Source of the DNA: Glandiceps talaboti
Lineage: Eukaryota; Hemichordata; Enteropneusta; Spengelidae
Assembly (NCBI RefSeq): GCF_964340395.1
Contig: NC_135558.1
Coordinates: 3,886,501-3,950,500, forward strand
DNA length: 64,000 nucleotides
Direction: 5' to 3'
How positions within the stretch are numbered: the first letter of the stretch is position 1; each line of letters begins with the position of its first letter. Below the pieces are notes generated by a model that did not search any database, was not told the origin of the DNA, and worked only from the letters and a program-made list of their open reading frames with translations. Below, in pieces: positions 25,166 to 37,110 of this stretch. Both the position numbers and the translations under genes were made by a program.

Positions 25166-25361
25166 AGCCGTTTTGTTCAAAATGTCACCAGCTGGAATGC
25201 CAAAAAGCCAGCATTTTATCATGGTCACATAGCATTCTTAGATTTTTCAAGGTGAGTTGATAGCTTGTAATGTATATGTCTGTGGAATAACACTTAGTGA
25301 TGTTAAAACTAAAATGCCATTGCATGATCACACACATGCACACGCACACGCACACGTGCGT

Positions 25362-25439
<78 letters not shown>

Positions 25440-28400
25440 ACATATACATACCTTAATAGAAATTAATACATGTATGCATACTACTGGGTAATATACTCGG
25501 ACAATAACATAATACATACACACATCAAGACAAATGCATAGATACACATGTACACATAGATATACACATGCACACAGACACATGCATATATACATGCACA
25601 CACATACATATAGATACACACACAGACACAGATATGTATGCACACACATAGATACACATACACACACATATAGATATGCAAGCATGCACACACAAACACT
25701 CACATACAGGGTTCGAAATTCGCGGTAGTCCCGCGTCCATAGACTACCAATGTTAGTCTCTGGGCTACCATATTATGTGAGTGGTAGCCCGATTGGGCTA
25801 CTAAGTTTTGAATGAAACTGTGACAGCTTGACTCTGACTCCTTCCCGGGCCGGGGGCCTCTGAGGTTGCGGTCATTTTTTTATGATGCATCTCATGGGGC
25901 GTGTTCTCGCCAAAATTAGTGTCAAAATCCCATATATGCATGCACACACATACATACTATGATACACATACACAGACACACACATAGATACACATACACT
26001 TCATACTGCACCCATATCCTATCTAACACAATGCATACAGAAGAATAGTCTCCATTAGATATAGTACAGATACTAGTAATTTCCTTCACATCTCTACTGG
26101 ATGTCAATGGGAGAAACATACTGACTGACTGACTGACTGACTGACTGACTGACTGACTGACTGACTGACAAGACAAGTACAGTCCTACTCTTACGTAGAC
26201 ACTGACTTTTCAACCCTAGAGATGAATGAAGTAAAACTTAATACAAATGTACCTGACTGATATAAAGACACAATGACTGCAGAGAGAACATCTACAGTAA
26301 ATTTACACTAAATCAAATTATTTGCAAGTATTGTATTAGATAATCTAATCTATTTGTCCACTCCTGTATTTGTTGTAGATTTGGTGTGACTCAAAAACCA
26401 TTGTATATAAACATAATAAGAAGACCTTTAGACAGACTAGTATCCTATTATTATTTTTTACGATATGGAGATGATTTCAGACCACATCTCAAACGCAGGA
26501 GATCAGGTGACTCACAGGTAAGGGATCACATGACATCGGCTTGTAATCATGTGACATCAGCTTGTAGTCATGTGACTGAGGTACAGATTGTGAATACTGT
26601 TGTCAAGTTGGTACGGAAATACAGATAGTAAACAGCATTGACATGCAGTATCTATAGCAACTGGATAACAAATCTGGAAGGCCATTGCCATGACGATGTT
26701 CCATGCAATTGAAACTATGAACATATTTATTTATATTGTTCACATAAAGTTTGATGTTTCCAAACAGTCTTGTCAGAAATCCTGGATACTTACCTTATGA
26801 GCTGTCTTCCAAGTCAGTTTATCTCTACAGTAAATGTCAGCAGTTCTGAAGTACACTTTGCTGAAATGTTTCAAATACCAACTTCTGAACCAAAGCAAGG
26901 GAAATCAAACACAAACTTTTGTAGGAACAAACAAAAACTAACCAAACATGAATGAAAGTAATGTTGATGTCACAAAGTTGTATATTTCCAAGTCAAGCCA
27001 TGGTAACTAGTTCAAATTCCTACATGAGTTTATTTCTATTTTTGACATTTCTTTACTGTAGACTTTTGATGACTGTGTTACTAAAGAGGAAGTGGAATGT
27101 CAGCCAGAAAGATTGTGGTTACAAGTTCCATTTTTCTGTGGTCACTCACAGGAGTGCTGGTAAGTCTTACTTTGGTAACTTGTAGGTTTGATGATGTATA
27201 TCACTGGAAATCACTGCAAGAACTTAGACAGAGTATGCTTCACTGGCACTCATGTATCACAGGACCCTGTTGTTACATTATGTACAAACACAGAAATGTC
27301 AATGACTATGGCCAGGTCACGTATAGAATAATTGACCAACTATTAGAAAAATACATAGTATTAACAGAGCTAGGGAGTTCAGGATAGGGTTACCAGTAGC
27401 TCAGTTAAAGGCAGCCATAGGATTTAATTTAAAGACTCACAAACATAAAATGTGATTTGTACCATTCCCTTGTGTATACTTGCTGTTGACATGCTGTCAG
27501 TAACACTGCAATGTATGATAGGAGTTGCTATGGATGAGAAATCTGATACACTATTTATTCTCTTGTTTCTTTGTTTTAAGGCGACCAGGAAGTAAGTGGG
27601 CATTGGAACAAGCCAAACGGAATCTTGTAGAACAGTATTTTCTGGTGGGTGTGACAGAACAACTTGATGAATTTGTGGCAGTGTTGGAAATTAGCCTACC
27701 TAGTATGTTCCATGGATCATTTGAACGATTTCAAACAGGTGAGTTTATGTGTGTATAAGTGATGTCCACAATGTTCAAATGACAAATTTTGCTGAAAGTT
27801 GTAAAATTTCAATAAATCCCATGATTATCAGATAGTAAAAAAAGTTACAAATGGCTCAGTGTGTACCTTTGTTACCTTGTTCAGAGATAACACAGAAATT
27901 ACAAGATGGCTTAGTACCAACTTTACCTTGTTCCGGGAGAACAATGAAATTACAAGATGGATCAGTACTCCTATTATCTTGTTCAGGGAGAACACAGAAA
28001 TTACAAGAGGGCTCAGTACCCCTGTTACCTTGTTCAGAGAGAACAGAAATTACAAGAGGGCTCAGTACCCCTGTTACCTTGTTCAGAGAGAACAGAAATT
28101 ACAAGAGGGCTCAGTGTCCCTGTTACCTTGTTCACTGAGAACAGAAATTACAAGAGGGCTCAGTACCCCGGTTACCTTGTTCAGTGAGAACAGAAATTAC
28201 AAGAGGGCTCAGTACCCCTGTTACCTTGTTCAGAGAGAACAGAAATTACAAGAGGGCTCAGTACTCCTGTCACCTTGTTCAGGGAGAACACAGAAATTAC
28301 AAGAGGGCTCAGTACTCCTGTCACCTTGTTCAGGGAGAACACAGAAATTACAAGAGGGCTCAGTACCCCTGGTCAGAGAGAACACAGAAATTACAAGATG

Positions 28401-28868
28401 GATCAGTACCCCTTTTACTGGGTTGAGGGAGAACATAGAAATTATAAGAGGGTACCGGTACTAACCTTTTACTGGGTTCAGGGAGAACACAGAAATTACA
28501 AGAGGGCTTAGTGTCCGTGTTACTTTGTTCAGGGAGAATACAGAAATTACAAGAGGGCTCAGTATCCCTGTTACCATGTTCACATGATTAGGTTCTAATT
28601 CATGTAGCTTCACAATTCACTGATTTACATTTTTGTCTCTCAAACAGGAGGAAAATCTCATCTACGGAAAACTTCAAACAAACAAAAGCCATCAGAAAAA
28701 ACCATAGCAAAATTTCAAGAGTCGGAGATTTGGCAGATGGAAAATGACTTTTATGAATTTGTTGTGGAACAATTTGAAAATGTGAAAAGAAGGACTATAA
28801 AAATTGTGGATGGCAAACTTGTACCAGTACCACAGCAATTCATGTATGAAAAGATTCGACCTAGATAA
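25166..28868 (+). CDS. HS2ST1: Heparan sulfate 2-O-sulfotransferase (C-terminal five exons)
   Basis: Five exons: 25166-25251, 26379-26517, 27062-27159, 27581-27738 and 28648-28868. All introns are GT-AG and the frame is continuous for 233 residues to a TAA. The reading matches HS2ST1 from about human residue 124 to the end: RFVQNVTSW, FYHGH (holding the catalytic histidine, human His142), INIIRRPLDRLVSYYYFLR (3'-phosphate binding of PAPS), LWLQVPFFCGH, YFLVGVTE and GGKSHLRKT. The enzyme moves sulfate from PAPS to C2 of iduronic acid in heparan sulfate, in the Golgi. The N-terminal exons (membrane anchor and PKTASTT-type 5'-phosphosulfate loop) were not found between 5.9 and 25.1 kb; they may be missed there or lie outside the window. 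The gene converges on the aminotransferase gene. Introns hold large microsatellites and a minisatellite. Confidence 0.95.
25330..25710. repeat. (CA)n microsatellite and degenerate CA/TA tract in HS2ST intron
   Basis: About 50 uninterrupted CA units (25360-25440) lead into a decayed ACACATAGATA tract. A relatively GC-rich non-repetitive block (25707-25870) interrupts it before CA repeats resume at 25940-26000. That block contains GGTAGCCCGATTGGGCTAC, is unlike its surroundings and may be an inserted fragment. Confidence 0.9.
26120..26168. repeat. (ACTG)n microsatellite
   Basis: Twelve uninterrupted ACTG units in the first located HS2ST intron. Confidence 0.95.
27858..28590. repeat. Minisatellite of about 49-51 bp in the last HS2ST intron
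   Basis: About 14 units each hold GAAATTACAAGAGGGCTCAG, TACCCCTGTTACCTTGTTCA and GGGAGAACA. The array ends about 60 bases before the acceptor of the last exon. Each unit carries TTGTTCAG, a weak acceptor-like word, so cryptic splicing is possible. The 201-residue open frame across the array is an artefact. Confidence 0.95.
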
Positions 28869-28926
28869 AACTGGTTTCAGTGGATAATAATTGACCTTGA
28901 AATACAAGACGTGATGATTGTTGGAG

Positions 28927-28932
28927 AATAAA
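28927..28932 (+). terminator. Proximal polyadenylation signal of HS2ST
   Basis: AATAAA 59 bases after the TAA stop. A distal AATAAA lies at 32148-32153. Confidence 0.45.
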
Positions 28933-29445
28933 CTACACAAACTGTACTTTGATTTGAACTAAGCCAAGGACTATATTTCAGCTGGACTTAAAAAAAAAAC
29001 TTTGAAAAAAAAAATCTTTGAATTGACTGCACCAACATCGGTCAGATAATTCAGCAAAGCCACCTTTTAGATATGAAAGGAGGCTGCTGTGGGAAATATA
29101 GAGTTCATTTTTAGCTCTGGATAAATTTTATAAATTATAAGTTAGCTAGGATGACTGTTACTCCAGGAGTGAGGCTGCTTAAAAGATGTAGAGTGTGATT
29201 GGCTGTCACCTGTCACATTGTTGTCCTTTGAATTGCAATAATTCTAAAGACCCCTCAAGGTAGTTATTATTAACATAATTTTATTACACAGCCAGTATTT
29301 CTGACAGAAGGGGCATAGAGCTCCCTATTTATGTTAAGGTTATTCATATAAGATATGTAATCATTGAGAAGAAGAAAAATACAGGAAAATTTCACAGGTT
29401 CAGGGGAACCTTGGTGTTCATGGGGGGGGGGGGGAACTGTTGTGA

Positions 29446-30330
29446 ATGACAGTGTTATTTTGTAACCAGAGGAAAAAACAGAATATAGAACTCAGGACAC
29501 TATCTAAAAGACACCATTTTCTTCCAAATGCACTAGATACTCCAGTTTTTTTCCCTGGAGAATATTTAAAAAGGAAAAAAAAAAGATGTGGTGGCCATGC
29601 AGACTACTTGCTTCCAAAATCTTCAGATCTGTTTTTCACATATAGCTGTCATGTGTATTGCCAACCCTCCCTCAAGGTAGCTCATAGGTCACACTGACTA
29701 CAGCAGGTTTCTGTCAGGGAGGAGGTAAATGAGAAGCAAAAGCCAGAGTGTGCAGGAAAGAAACTTACAGTAGTCAAGACTGATAAAGACACTTTTAAAT
29801 TAATTGTAAATTTCCCATCTAAGGCAAGGACTTTTTCTACAAATGCAGTACACATATCTAGGCTCATATTGTGCAGGATCTATACGCAGCAATGTCAGGA
29901 TGCTGTTATACAACAAAAACAAAGTCATTGGATTTCTTTGGTGTGAGTGCACTGTGACAGAATTATGTCACACCCGGGAGAGCTGAACACATACGGGCTC
30001 CGTTACAAACATTTCTATCCCAACTCCACTGTGTGAGGATGCTATTTCAGAACCTCTCCACTCAGGATTTACACCACAACACAAGGACACTGTTAGAGAA
30101 CATTGCTATCCCTACTCTCCTGTGTGATGGCGCTATTCAGAATCTCTCCATGCTACTCAACCACTGATGATGCTGTGATAGTCAGGAAACAATTAAATCA
30201 CATGAGTACAGGACCTACAAATGCAGAAACAGTAACATTTGGAGACAAAATGAAACGTGGATCAATGAAAACAGCACTTTCAGCTGCTCTTGCCGAAATC
30301 GATTTACTGGACAAAGGGACAAATTTGTGA
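29446..30330 (+). other. Unrecognised stretch with coding-like segments
   Basis: Three plus-strand segments read like protein but in different frames. The first is 29446-29697, including GEYLKRKKKRCGGHADYLL. The second is about 29705-29944, including KLTVVKTDKDTFKLIVNF. The third is 30103-30330, ending FGDKMKRGSMKTALSAAL and EIDLLDKGTNL before a stop. Between the last two is a degenerate repeat of about 100 bases (AGGATCTATACGCAGCAATG against AGGATTTACACCACAACACA). I do not recognise a family. It could be a decayed retrocopy, terminal exons of an unknown gene, or HS2ST 3' UTR with chance frames. Confidence 0.3.
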
Positions 30331-30679
30331 CATATCGTGTACATTTTTTCTGTATTAAGGATATACAAGGAATTGGATTATTGTGTGTTGTTTTTAAACA
30401 AACCTACATCATTTTATCTGTCTCGGTGTTTTCAAGTCTAGTGTCTGTTAGTTTCTAGCATTTAGGGAAACCATACTGTTGTCAACCCTGGCCAATAGGT
30501 AACAGTTTATATGATTTCCTAGGTATGGGTTTGGTTGTTGAAGAATGTAACACAATTTGACCTCAGTTACCATGGTGATTAGATTTATCATGCTATAACT
30601 GAATGATTGATTTGTAGAATATGGCATTATTACATAACTATTGTATGGACATATGACTATCATAGGAGTGCTTGTAACA

Positions 30680-31240
30680 AACCACACCAACTATGTGCAA
30701 CACCACACCAGCTATGTGGCATGCCACACCATGTGGTATGACTTCATATGGCTAGATATGTGGCACTCTGTGTCAGGTACTATCTCATTACATTGCACGA
30801 CTTTCAATGTGGCGCTAAATTTCCACATGATGTGACATTTGCAATGTCTCATTATGTGGCATGACTTTCAATATGCTGGTACCAATTTCCACATGATGTG
30901 ACATTTGCAATGTCTCCTTATGTGGCAAAAATTTCAAAGTGGCTGTACAATTGCCATATGGCCAGATATGCAGCGTTGTCAATGTCTTATCGATATCATA
31001 TGGCATGACTCCATGTGGCTGTACAATTTCCACATGACCAAATTTGTGGCAAGTCAGCATCTCATTATGTGACATGACTCATATCACATTGTGGCCGTGA
31101 CATTACCCACATGACCAGCTACTAGTATATGGCATCATCAATGGTCTCATCATGTGGCACAACATTACACGTGTCTGTACAATTTCCATACAACTTGATA
31201 TGTGGTAGTGTCATGTGACTTTCACTCATGTGGCAGTTCT
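30680..31240. repeat. Minisatellite of about 70 bp, highly degenerate
   Basis: Units contain TATGTGGCATGACTT, TGTGGCTGTACAATTTCCAC, ATGATGTGACATTTG and CAATGTCTCATTATG. Seven to eight copies have drifted strongly. The array lies in the 3' UTR or 3' flank of HS2ST. Another short repeat (AACTAATTACCATA, three copies) is at 31888-31955. Confidence 0.8.
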
Positions 31241-32147
31241 TTTCCATATATAGATGGTTGATGAGTACAAACAATAGATAGTGCAATGTATAACCCCCTT
31301 GACATACTGGCCCTACCTACACAACAAACACGTCTGCCAGCATCAGCTATACACAGTGGATTATTGCAGTGCAGTGTCTTCAATTCTTCCATTGCCTGTA
31401 TCTAAGTACATGTATATAATTGAATGGTTCTTGTATTTATGTAGTTATAATAAGTCAGCTGTACTCTGTTTAACTTTGTACCTCTGGTACTTGCCATAGT
31501 CAAATATGCAAAACAAGAAATGGAATTTTGTAAATTTATTAATGCATATTTCATTTCTCTGTAATCATTCTTGAGAACAAATTTATCCAGAATTCATTTT
31601 TTTTGACGTGATTTCTTTGATTGATTTCTTAATTTTCAGTTTATTAATCTATTATTTTGCAAATAATTTAATCAATATTTGATCAGTAAATACCTTTTCT
31701 AAATAATTTCTTGTCTTTGTTCTAAGCAAGCTTTTTTTTCCACGAATAATTGTCTGTAGACTGTAAATTTCATTGTGAATGGTAATTTTTTTAATTTTTT
31801 CAGCATTATGTCGTAGAAATCATGACACACGTTGAACCCAATGTGGAATTCTATTTGCAATATCCATTTACTAGTATGATAAAGGGTAAACTAATTATCA
31901 TAAGGTGAAGGGTTAAACTAATTACCATATGTCAAGGGTTGAACTAATTACCATAAAGGTCAAAGGTTACAAGTGTGCATGTTGTTGACACAGACATTGA
32001 ATCATAGAGGGAGACAACCTCGCATTAGCTTGTTCACTATTATTGCAAGCAGACACCATGATTATATTTATCTTTGTAGCTACTTTACATTGAGAAAAAA
32101 TCTATGTGTATGTGTACTCTGCTGTCAGGAAAAACGATTACGGAAAA

Positions 32148-32153
32148 AATAAA
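32148..32153 (+). terminator. Distal plus-strand polyadenylation signal
   Basis: AATAAA followed about 30 bases later by a GT-rich element (TGTGTTGTTTACTGGTGTGT), a good signal-plus-downstream-element layout. If it serves HS2ST, the 3' UTR is 3.3 kb. A minus-strand AATAAA at 32284-32289 could end the facing aminotransferase gene, about 130 bases away. Confidence 0.4.
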
Positions 32154-32484
32154 AACAGTAGCTTTTATGAATAGTTTGTGTTGTTTACTGGTGTGTTTTG
32201 TGTGTGTGATGATGACATGCATGTGTTCTTAACTTGTGGTGTACAGCTGACATATGGTATGTGCTATTTATCAGACATACATATTTATTAGATGCACACT
32301 GAATATTCATGATTCCTAAGTGCTTATTACCTTTAGATAAATGCTAGTAGATAATAACATGCCAGCAGGAGCAATATCACAATTTAATGTCTGCACAAGG
32401 GTTAGCATTTACTCTCTACCAAAAGTTTGATGCCCAAGCTGAAGGTGAGAGCATGATCAAAAGTTGGTAATGAGTGCATAGCCA

Positions 32485-32635
32485 AGGGCAGGCATTAAAT
32501 TGTGATATTGTCCAGCCACTAAAACAGGCATTACATTGTGATATTGTCCAACCACTAAAACAGGCATTAAAGTGTGATATTGTCCAACCACTGAAAGGCA
32601 TTAAATTGTGATATTGTCCAACCACTAAAATGCCA
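32485..32635. repeat. Four-copy tandem repeat of about 36 bp
   Basis: Units read GGCATTAAATTGTGATATTG followed by TCCAACCACTAAAACA. It lies 185 bases beyond the aminotransferase stop codon, in its probable 3' UTR. Confidence 0.9.
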
Positions 32636-32819
32636 TCAACTGTGATAGAAGATTTCTGAAGGTATGCACAGACATTTATAGTTAGTTTTAATTGTAATTA
32701 CATTTAAAACACTACAAAAACTTATAAACTCAGCTTGTGCCACTGTGATTTCAAGAAATTTGATAAATTAATTCATGATATTTTAAAAATTCATGTTGGA
32801 TGGAGAGGTTTTGTAGTCA

Positions 32820-35800
32820 CTAATTGTTGCCTGCGATATCTAGATATGCATCTCTTAATTTCATCAAATCATCCTTAGTGGTGTAAACATTCACAGAAAT
32901 ACGGCACCACATCCGACCCTGAACTTCAACAGGAGCAGTGTTAACATGATGTTTGTCATACACTTCTCGTAACAACTGTGGTGACCACTGGCTGATGATG
33001 TCGCTTTTCTTGTGTACCAATGGTAATGCAACCAGTCCCATATTAGGAGCCCTCATATCAGCTGGTATTGATAGTATTTCCGTACCCCATGCTTCAGACA
33101 ACATAGCCATACCCCACTCTAATAGTGGACGTGTATATTTCTGTATCCTCTCCTGAAACGAAGAAAAAAACACCATATGAAAGATTAGAACATACAAATA
33201 TTAGTCCATGCAAAGTTAAATGCATTTGGACAAAAAATATGGGAATTATAGCCCGGTCTTTCTACTTCATGACAATGTACATGTGTCTATGTCATTCAAT
33301 CTTTCTGTAGTGCTGGAAGTTAAAACATTCAAAGTTGCCATATTATCCTTTCCAATTTTCCAAAACGTTTCCTTTTACACTGATGTGGATCACAGTATGA
33401 TTACATTAGTCCAGGATATTTTTCTACCTTCAGCCGGAAAATATTTGCACAAGGCCGTAATGAATAAAATTGGGAATAACATATGATGGAAACAGGATCC
33501 ATACCATTCCTCCTATGTCATTGTAAAATTGAATTGCTGCTGGTGTCGTCAGGAAAGTGGACTCATCTCTTGTTCCCTGTCCATAGAACTGTTGATGCAG
33601 ACTTTTCTTAAAGTTATGTGAAGTCAGAAGTGGTTTGATAGTTGCATGATGTTTGGGATGAATCCATAGAAATGCACAGCCTCTTGGTGTGTATACCCAC
33701 TTGTGAAAATTCCCTGGAGTGAAGACAGAAATATGTTATGTTTATAGCTACTAGTATATAAACACAATACTGTACTCATGAGTAGTTATGGTTGTCATGG
33801 TTACATCAATGTGCATCTACTGATGACTAGTGGTACATTATACAAATGGTGAAACATCCATTTCGGTATCAAATCAAAGTTATTTTTGAGTTTGATCCCA
33901 ATGTTGATTTGTGTCCATCCATCCATCCATCCATCCATATATCCATCCATCCATCCGTCCATCCGTCCATCCATCCATACATCCATCCATCCATCCATCC
34001 ATATACCCACCCACCTACCCACCCAACCAACCAACCACCCCCACATGCCTCCATTACTCATTACTTTCTACTTGCCTGTATAATAGTCAGCATTGAGTTC
34101 CTCCAGGTTCAAGTGTACATGACCCGGTGCGTGTGCTCCATCAATAATAACCTGAACACCATACTGATGACATAACTGGATGAGTTCTTTAACTGGTAAC
34201 ACCATAGCTGTGGAGCTAGTAATGTGATCAATTATGGCAACCTTGATGGAAGAGTCGGATGATAATGTCTCTCTGTAATACTGAATGATGTCATCTTTAC
34301 TGTGGATTGGAAACTTGATGTCCATGTACACAACTTTGATGTCTATAAAAAAAATGGGTGAACATGCGAGTGAGTGAGTGAGTGGATGGGTGGGTGGGTG
34401 GGCGAGTGAGTGAGTGAGTGAGTGAGTGAGTGAGTGAGTGAGTGAGTGAGTGAGTGAGCGAGCGAGGGAGTAAATGAGTGAGTGAGTGAATGAGTGAGTG
34501 AGTGAGTGAGTGAGGGAGGGAGTGAATGAGTGAGTGAATGAGTGAGTGAGTGAGTGAGTGTGAGTGAGTGAGTGAGCGAGCGAGGGAGTGAATGAGTGAG
34601 TGAGTGAGTGAGTGAGTGAGTGAGTGAGTGAGTGAGTGAGTGAGTGAGTGAGTGAGTGAGTGAGTGAGTGAGTGAGTGAGCGCATATCAAGTGTGACAAC
34701 GCAATGTACCAACTGTGACGGAGCAATCATGGCATGTAATTACAAACCATAATACATACCACCATCATCTATTTCTCGGACATCTTGTGCAGTCTTCACC
34801 ATTGCAGGGTATGTCAAATTACCTACAAGTACTGTATCATCTTTATCCAGGGATAGCGACTTCATTACCGCATTTATTCCTTTGATGCAAACAAACAATC
34901 AAACAAACAAACAACACATTGTTAACAAATACAAACACAATAATCAGTTCACGGAATATAAAACTAAAAACTGTGAAGACATTTATTTCTATGATGGGAC
35001 TGTTTCGCTAAATACAAAGCAAAATGTTTTTTTTTTCTGTTTAATGTAGAGTAACCATAACTGGTGTGTACTATTAATGTAAATGAACTTGTGGCACCTA
35101 CATCACTATATTTGTTGATGGATCTCAGCACGGCTAGAACTGATTAATGTTAGCAGAGCACATGTGTTTTGTAAAGCTTGTTGATCAGATGTAGTAACCC
35201 TATGTGTAATTTGCATAATTAATTATTTTACGTTATAGGCTATATATCTCAAGAATGCACACTTCAAATTCCATATGATTTGTTCCATATATCAACCATA
35301 ACAAAACACATATTACATAAAACTTGTTGACATAACTATTACTTTAATGTAAGATTTGCATTATGAATAGCTGTCGATAATTTGGCATTATCTTAAGTTT
35401 GCAAGCATCAAATTTCATATAGTTTAGTATGAATGATAGATGTAGCTCAGATGTTTGCATTACAACAACTAATGTAATATACATGGCCAGTCATTGTCAC
35501 AAGTACTGATTGGTGCACTGTCTGCAGAAATAAAGTAGATTTGACACGTCCTAAATTACTATTCTGCTAAATCTTTCACGTGCCAAAATAAATACATTCA
35601 CAGTATTCAGTTTTTACTACATTTTAATATGTAACAGAAATACACAAAGTTAGAAAAAATGTACTTCATTTCGTTCAGTATTTGGATAGAGTAATTTCAA
35701 GTTACAGTGCCTTGTAATATGAAATCTTTGGTTTTTATTGCTCTATCCAAAACTGTTCTCTGTTTATTTTACGTGTACGGTATATTATGTGTTTTCATAC

Positions 35801-36720
35801 TATGTTTCTTTCCCACAAAATGTGAACTTCTTTATGTGCACACTATTTTTGAAGATCGCAAATTTATATAAAACAAAAAACTTTATTTGAGTTGTTGGTG
35901 TCATACAGCATGATAATTCTGGCAACAGAACCTAAATTTACCTAAAGTCAGCCATTTTGTGCCCTCAGCGACTCTGTTATGGCTTTAAGTAAGCCTGATT
36001 TACCTGTAGTAGCATTCACAACAAACCTAAAGTCAGCCATTTCATGCCCAGGACAACTCTGTTAACCATCATTACCTGTAGTAGCATTCACAACAAATAC
36101 CAAGTTGTCTGGTTTTGCACCAACAAACTCTGAGACAGCTTCACGAGCTTCTTCATAATATTTTGATTTCTTGAAATTCTCAAAGATATCAGGACTGTTT
36201 TCGTATTCAACAAGAAATCTGTACAAAAAAGAGAACAATTCTTTCAATTAAATTAGTAAATTAGTATTCCCCAGCATGCACTACTCTAGTAACAGACTCG
36301 GTTTCCCCAGACTCTTGCTTGGGGAAGTCTCTTTGGTAGAGCCCCCAGTGGTGAAAGTCTGGGTAACCAAGACTAATTACATGTAAGCTTTATTCTGCAA
36401 CCCAAAAAGTACAGATCCAGGGTCTTATTATAACAGGACTAGGTTATCATGTGACGACAAAAGGTCAAGAGGTCAAATTTTAAATCTATGATTTACCTGT
36501 TTCTGACATCAAATATTCTCCTTGGCACACTGCCAAAGGATCCATGGTTACACGGTGTGACATCATCATAGAACATAAATTCTTGCTCTCGCATTTCTTT
36601 CCCAAACGCTACTTGACATAACGGAATTTTTCTCTTCTTTCCTCTCACATATAAAAAGATCACAAGACTTACACCAACAGTGGAGGCAGTTGCCAAGGTT
36701 ACAAGATGAGTGGATATCAT
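32820..36720 (-). CDS. Membrane-anchored class V aminotransferase, isopenicillin-N-epimerase-like
   Basis: Six exons on minus: 36720-36497, 36218-36076, 34879-34760, 34342-34076, 33713-33505 and 33152-32820. They give 431 residues in one frame. Intron 4 is GC-AG (donor GCAAGT); the rest are GT-AG. Residues 1-28 form a single hydrophobic anchor followed by GKKRK, so the enzyme is probably membrane-tethered. The PLP fold I family is shown by [19 protein letters not shown] (119-123), [23 protein letters not shown] (Asp230 and His233 at the cofactor) and TGNFHKW, with Lys256 the expected Schiff-base lysine. Relatives act as epimerases, cysteine desulfhydrases or C-S lyases. The substrate here cannot be told from sequence. 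An acceptor-like TTCCAG at about 36739-36744 implies a noncoding 5' exon upstream. Introns hold CCAT and GAGT microsatellites. Confidence 0.9.
33912..34042. repeat. (CCAT)n microsatellite in aminotransferase intron
   Basis: About 25 CCAT units with CCGT variants, passing into CCCACC and CCAA units. It ends about 35 bases from the GC-type donor of exon 4. Confidence 0.95.
34362..34682. repeat. (GAGT)n microsatellite in aminotransferase intron
   Basis: About 80 GAGT units with scattered GAGC, GAAT and GGGT variants. The array stops about 20 bases upstream (in gene sense) of the acceptor of the 34342-34076 exon, so it replaces the usual branch-point region. The 220-residue open frame at 34068-34730 is this repeat fused to the true exon. 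Confidence 0.95.
35937..36097 (-). repeat. Tandem duplication carrying an exon end and its splice donor
   Basis: The end of aminotransferase exon 2 (TGAATGCTACTACAG then GTAA) is present at 36076 and again at about 36004 inside the following intron. The CCTAAAGTCAGCCATTT block next to it is repeated as well. The period is about 72 bases. The intronic copy keeps a usable donor word (CAG-GTAAAT). Confidence 0.85.
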
Positions 36721-36956
36721 AGTTCAGTTAATAAGGAAGCTTCTGGAATTGAAATAAAACAAAAGATACAAATAATTATAAACATACAGGTATTTGGAGC
36801 AAAAAACTTTGAATGGTAATTAAAAACTAAAATATACATGATATAGAGAGGAGAGATAAGAGACTACAGGTTTATATGTTTGACATCTTGACATACCTAT
36901 AAAGATGGCTCCCCAAATTTATAATCAGATTGGGATTAAGATTACAGTGTGACAGA

Positions 36957-37085
36957 CAGTTGTTTAGTTAGCAGGGTTATAGAAAATACTGGTCTAGAGG
37001 AATGGTTCTATGTTGTCCTTATGGCTTAACTGATATTAGATAACACTATGCTAAAACATAAGTATCAAACCCTGGCCTTTAAAAT
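36957..37085 (+). mobile_element. Member of the dispersed repeat family of about 130 bp
   Basis: Contains CAGTTGTTTAGTTAG, TATAGAAAATACTGGTCTAG, AATGGTTCTATGTTGTCC, TAACACTATG and AAACCCTGGCCTTTAA. These blocks match the copies at 49275-49400 and 57238-57420 and, reversed, at 11130-11300. Confidence 0.5.
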
Positions 37086-37110
37086 ATGTATGAAGTTGTG
37101 TTTAATTTAA

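Noticed and set aside
25707-25870. Relatively GC-rich block in the CA tract as an exon
   Set aside because: No frame continues HS2ST and no splice sites fit. Its GGTAGCCC inverted words suggest an inserted fragment.
27859-28464. 201-codon plus-strand frame in HS2ST intron
   Set aside because: It is a minisatellite of 49-51 bp; neighbouring HS2ST exons splice around it in frame.
34068-34730. 220-codon minus-strand frame with THSLTHSL repeats
   Set aside because: It is the GAGT microsatellite read into the true exon 34342-34076. Homology and the acceptor at 34343 show the repeat part is intron.
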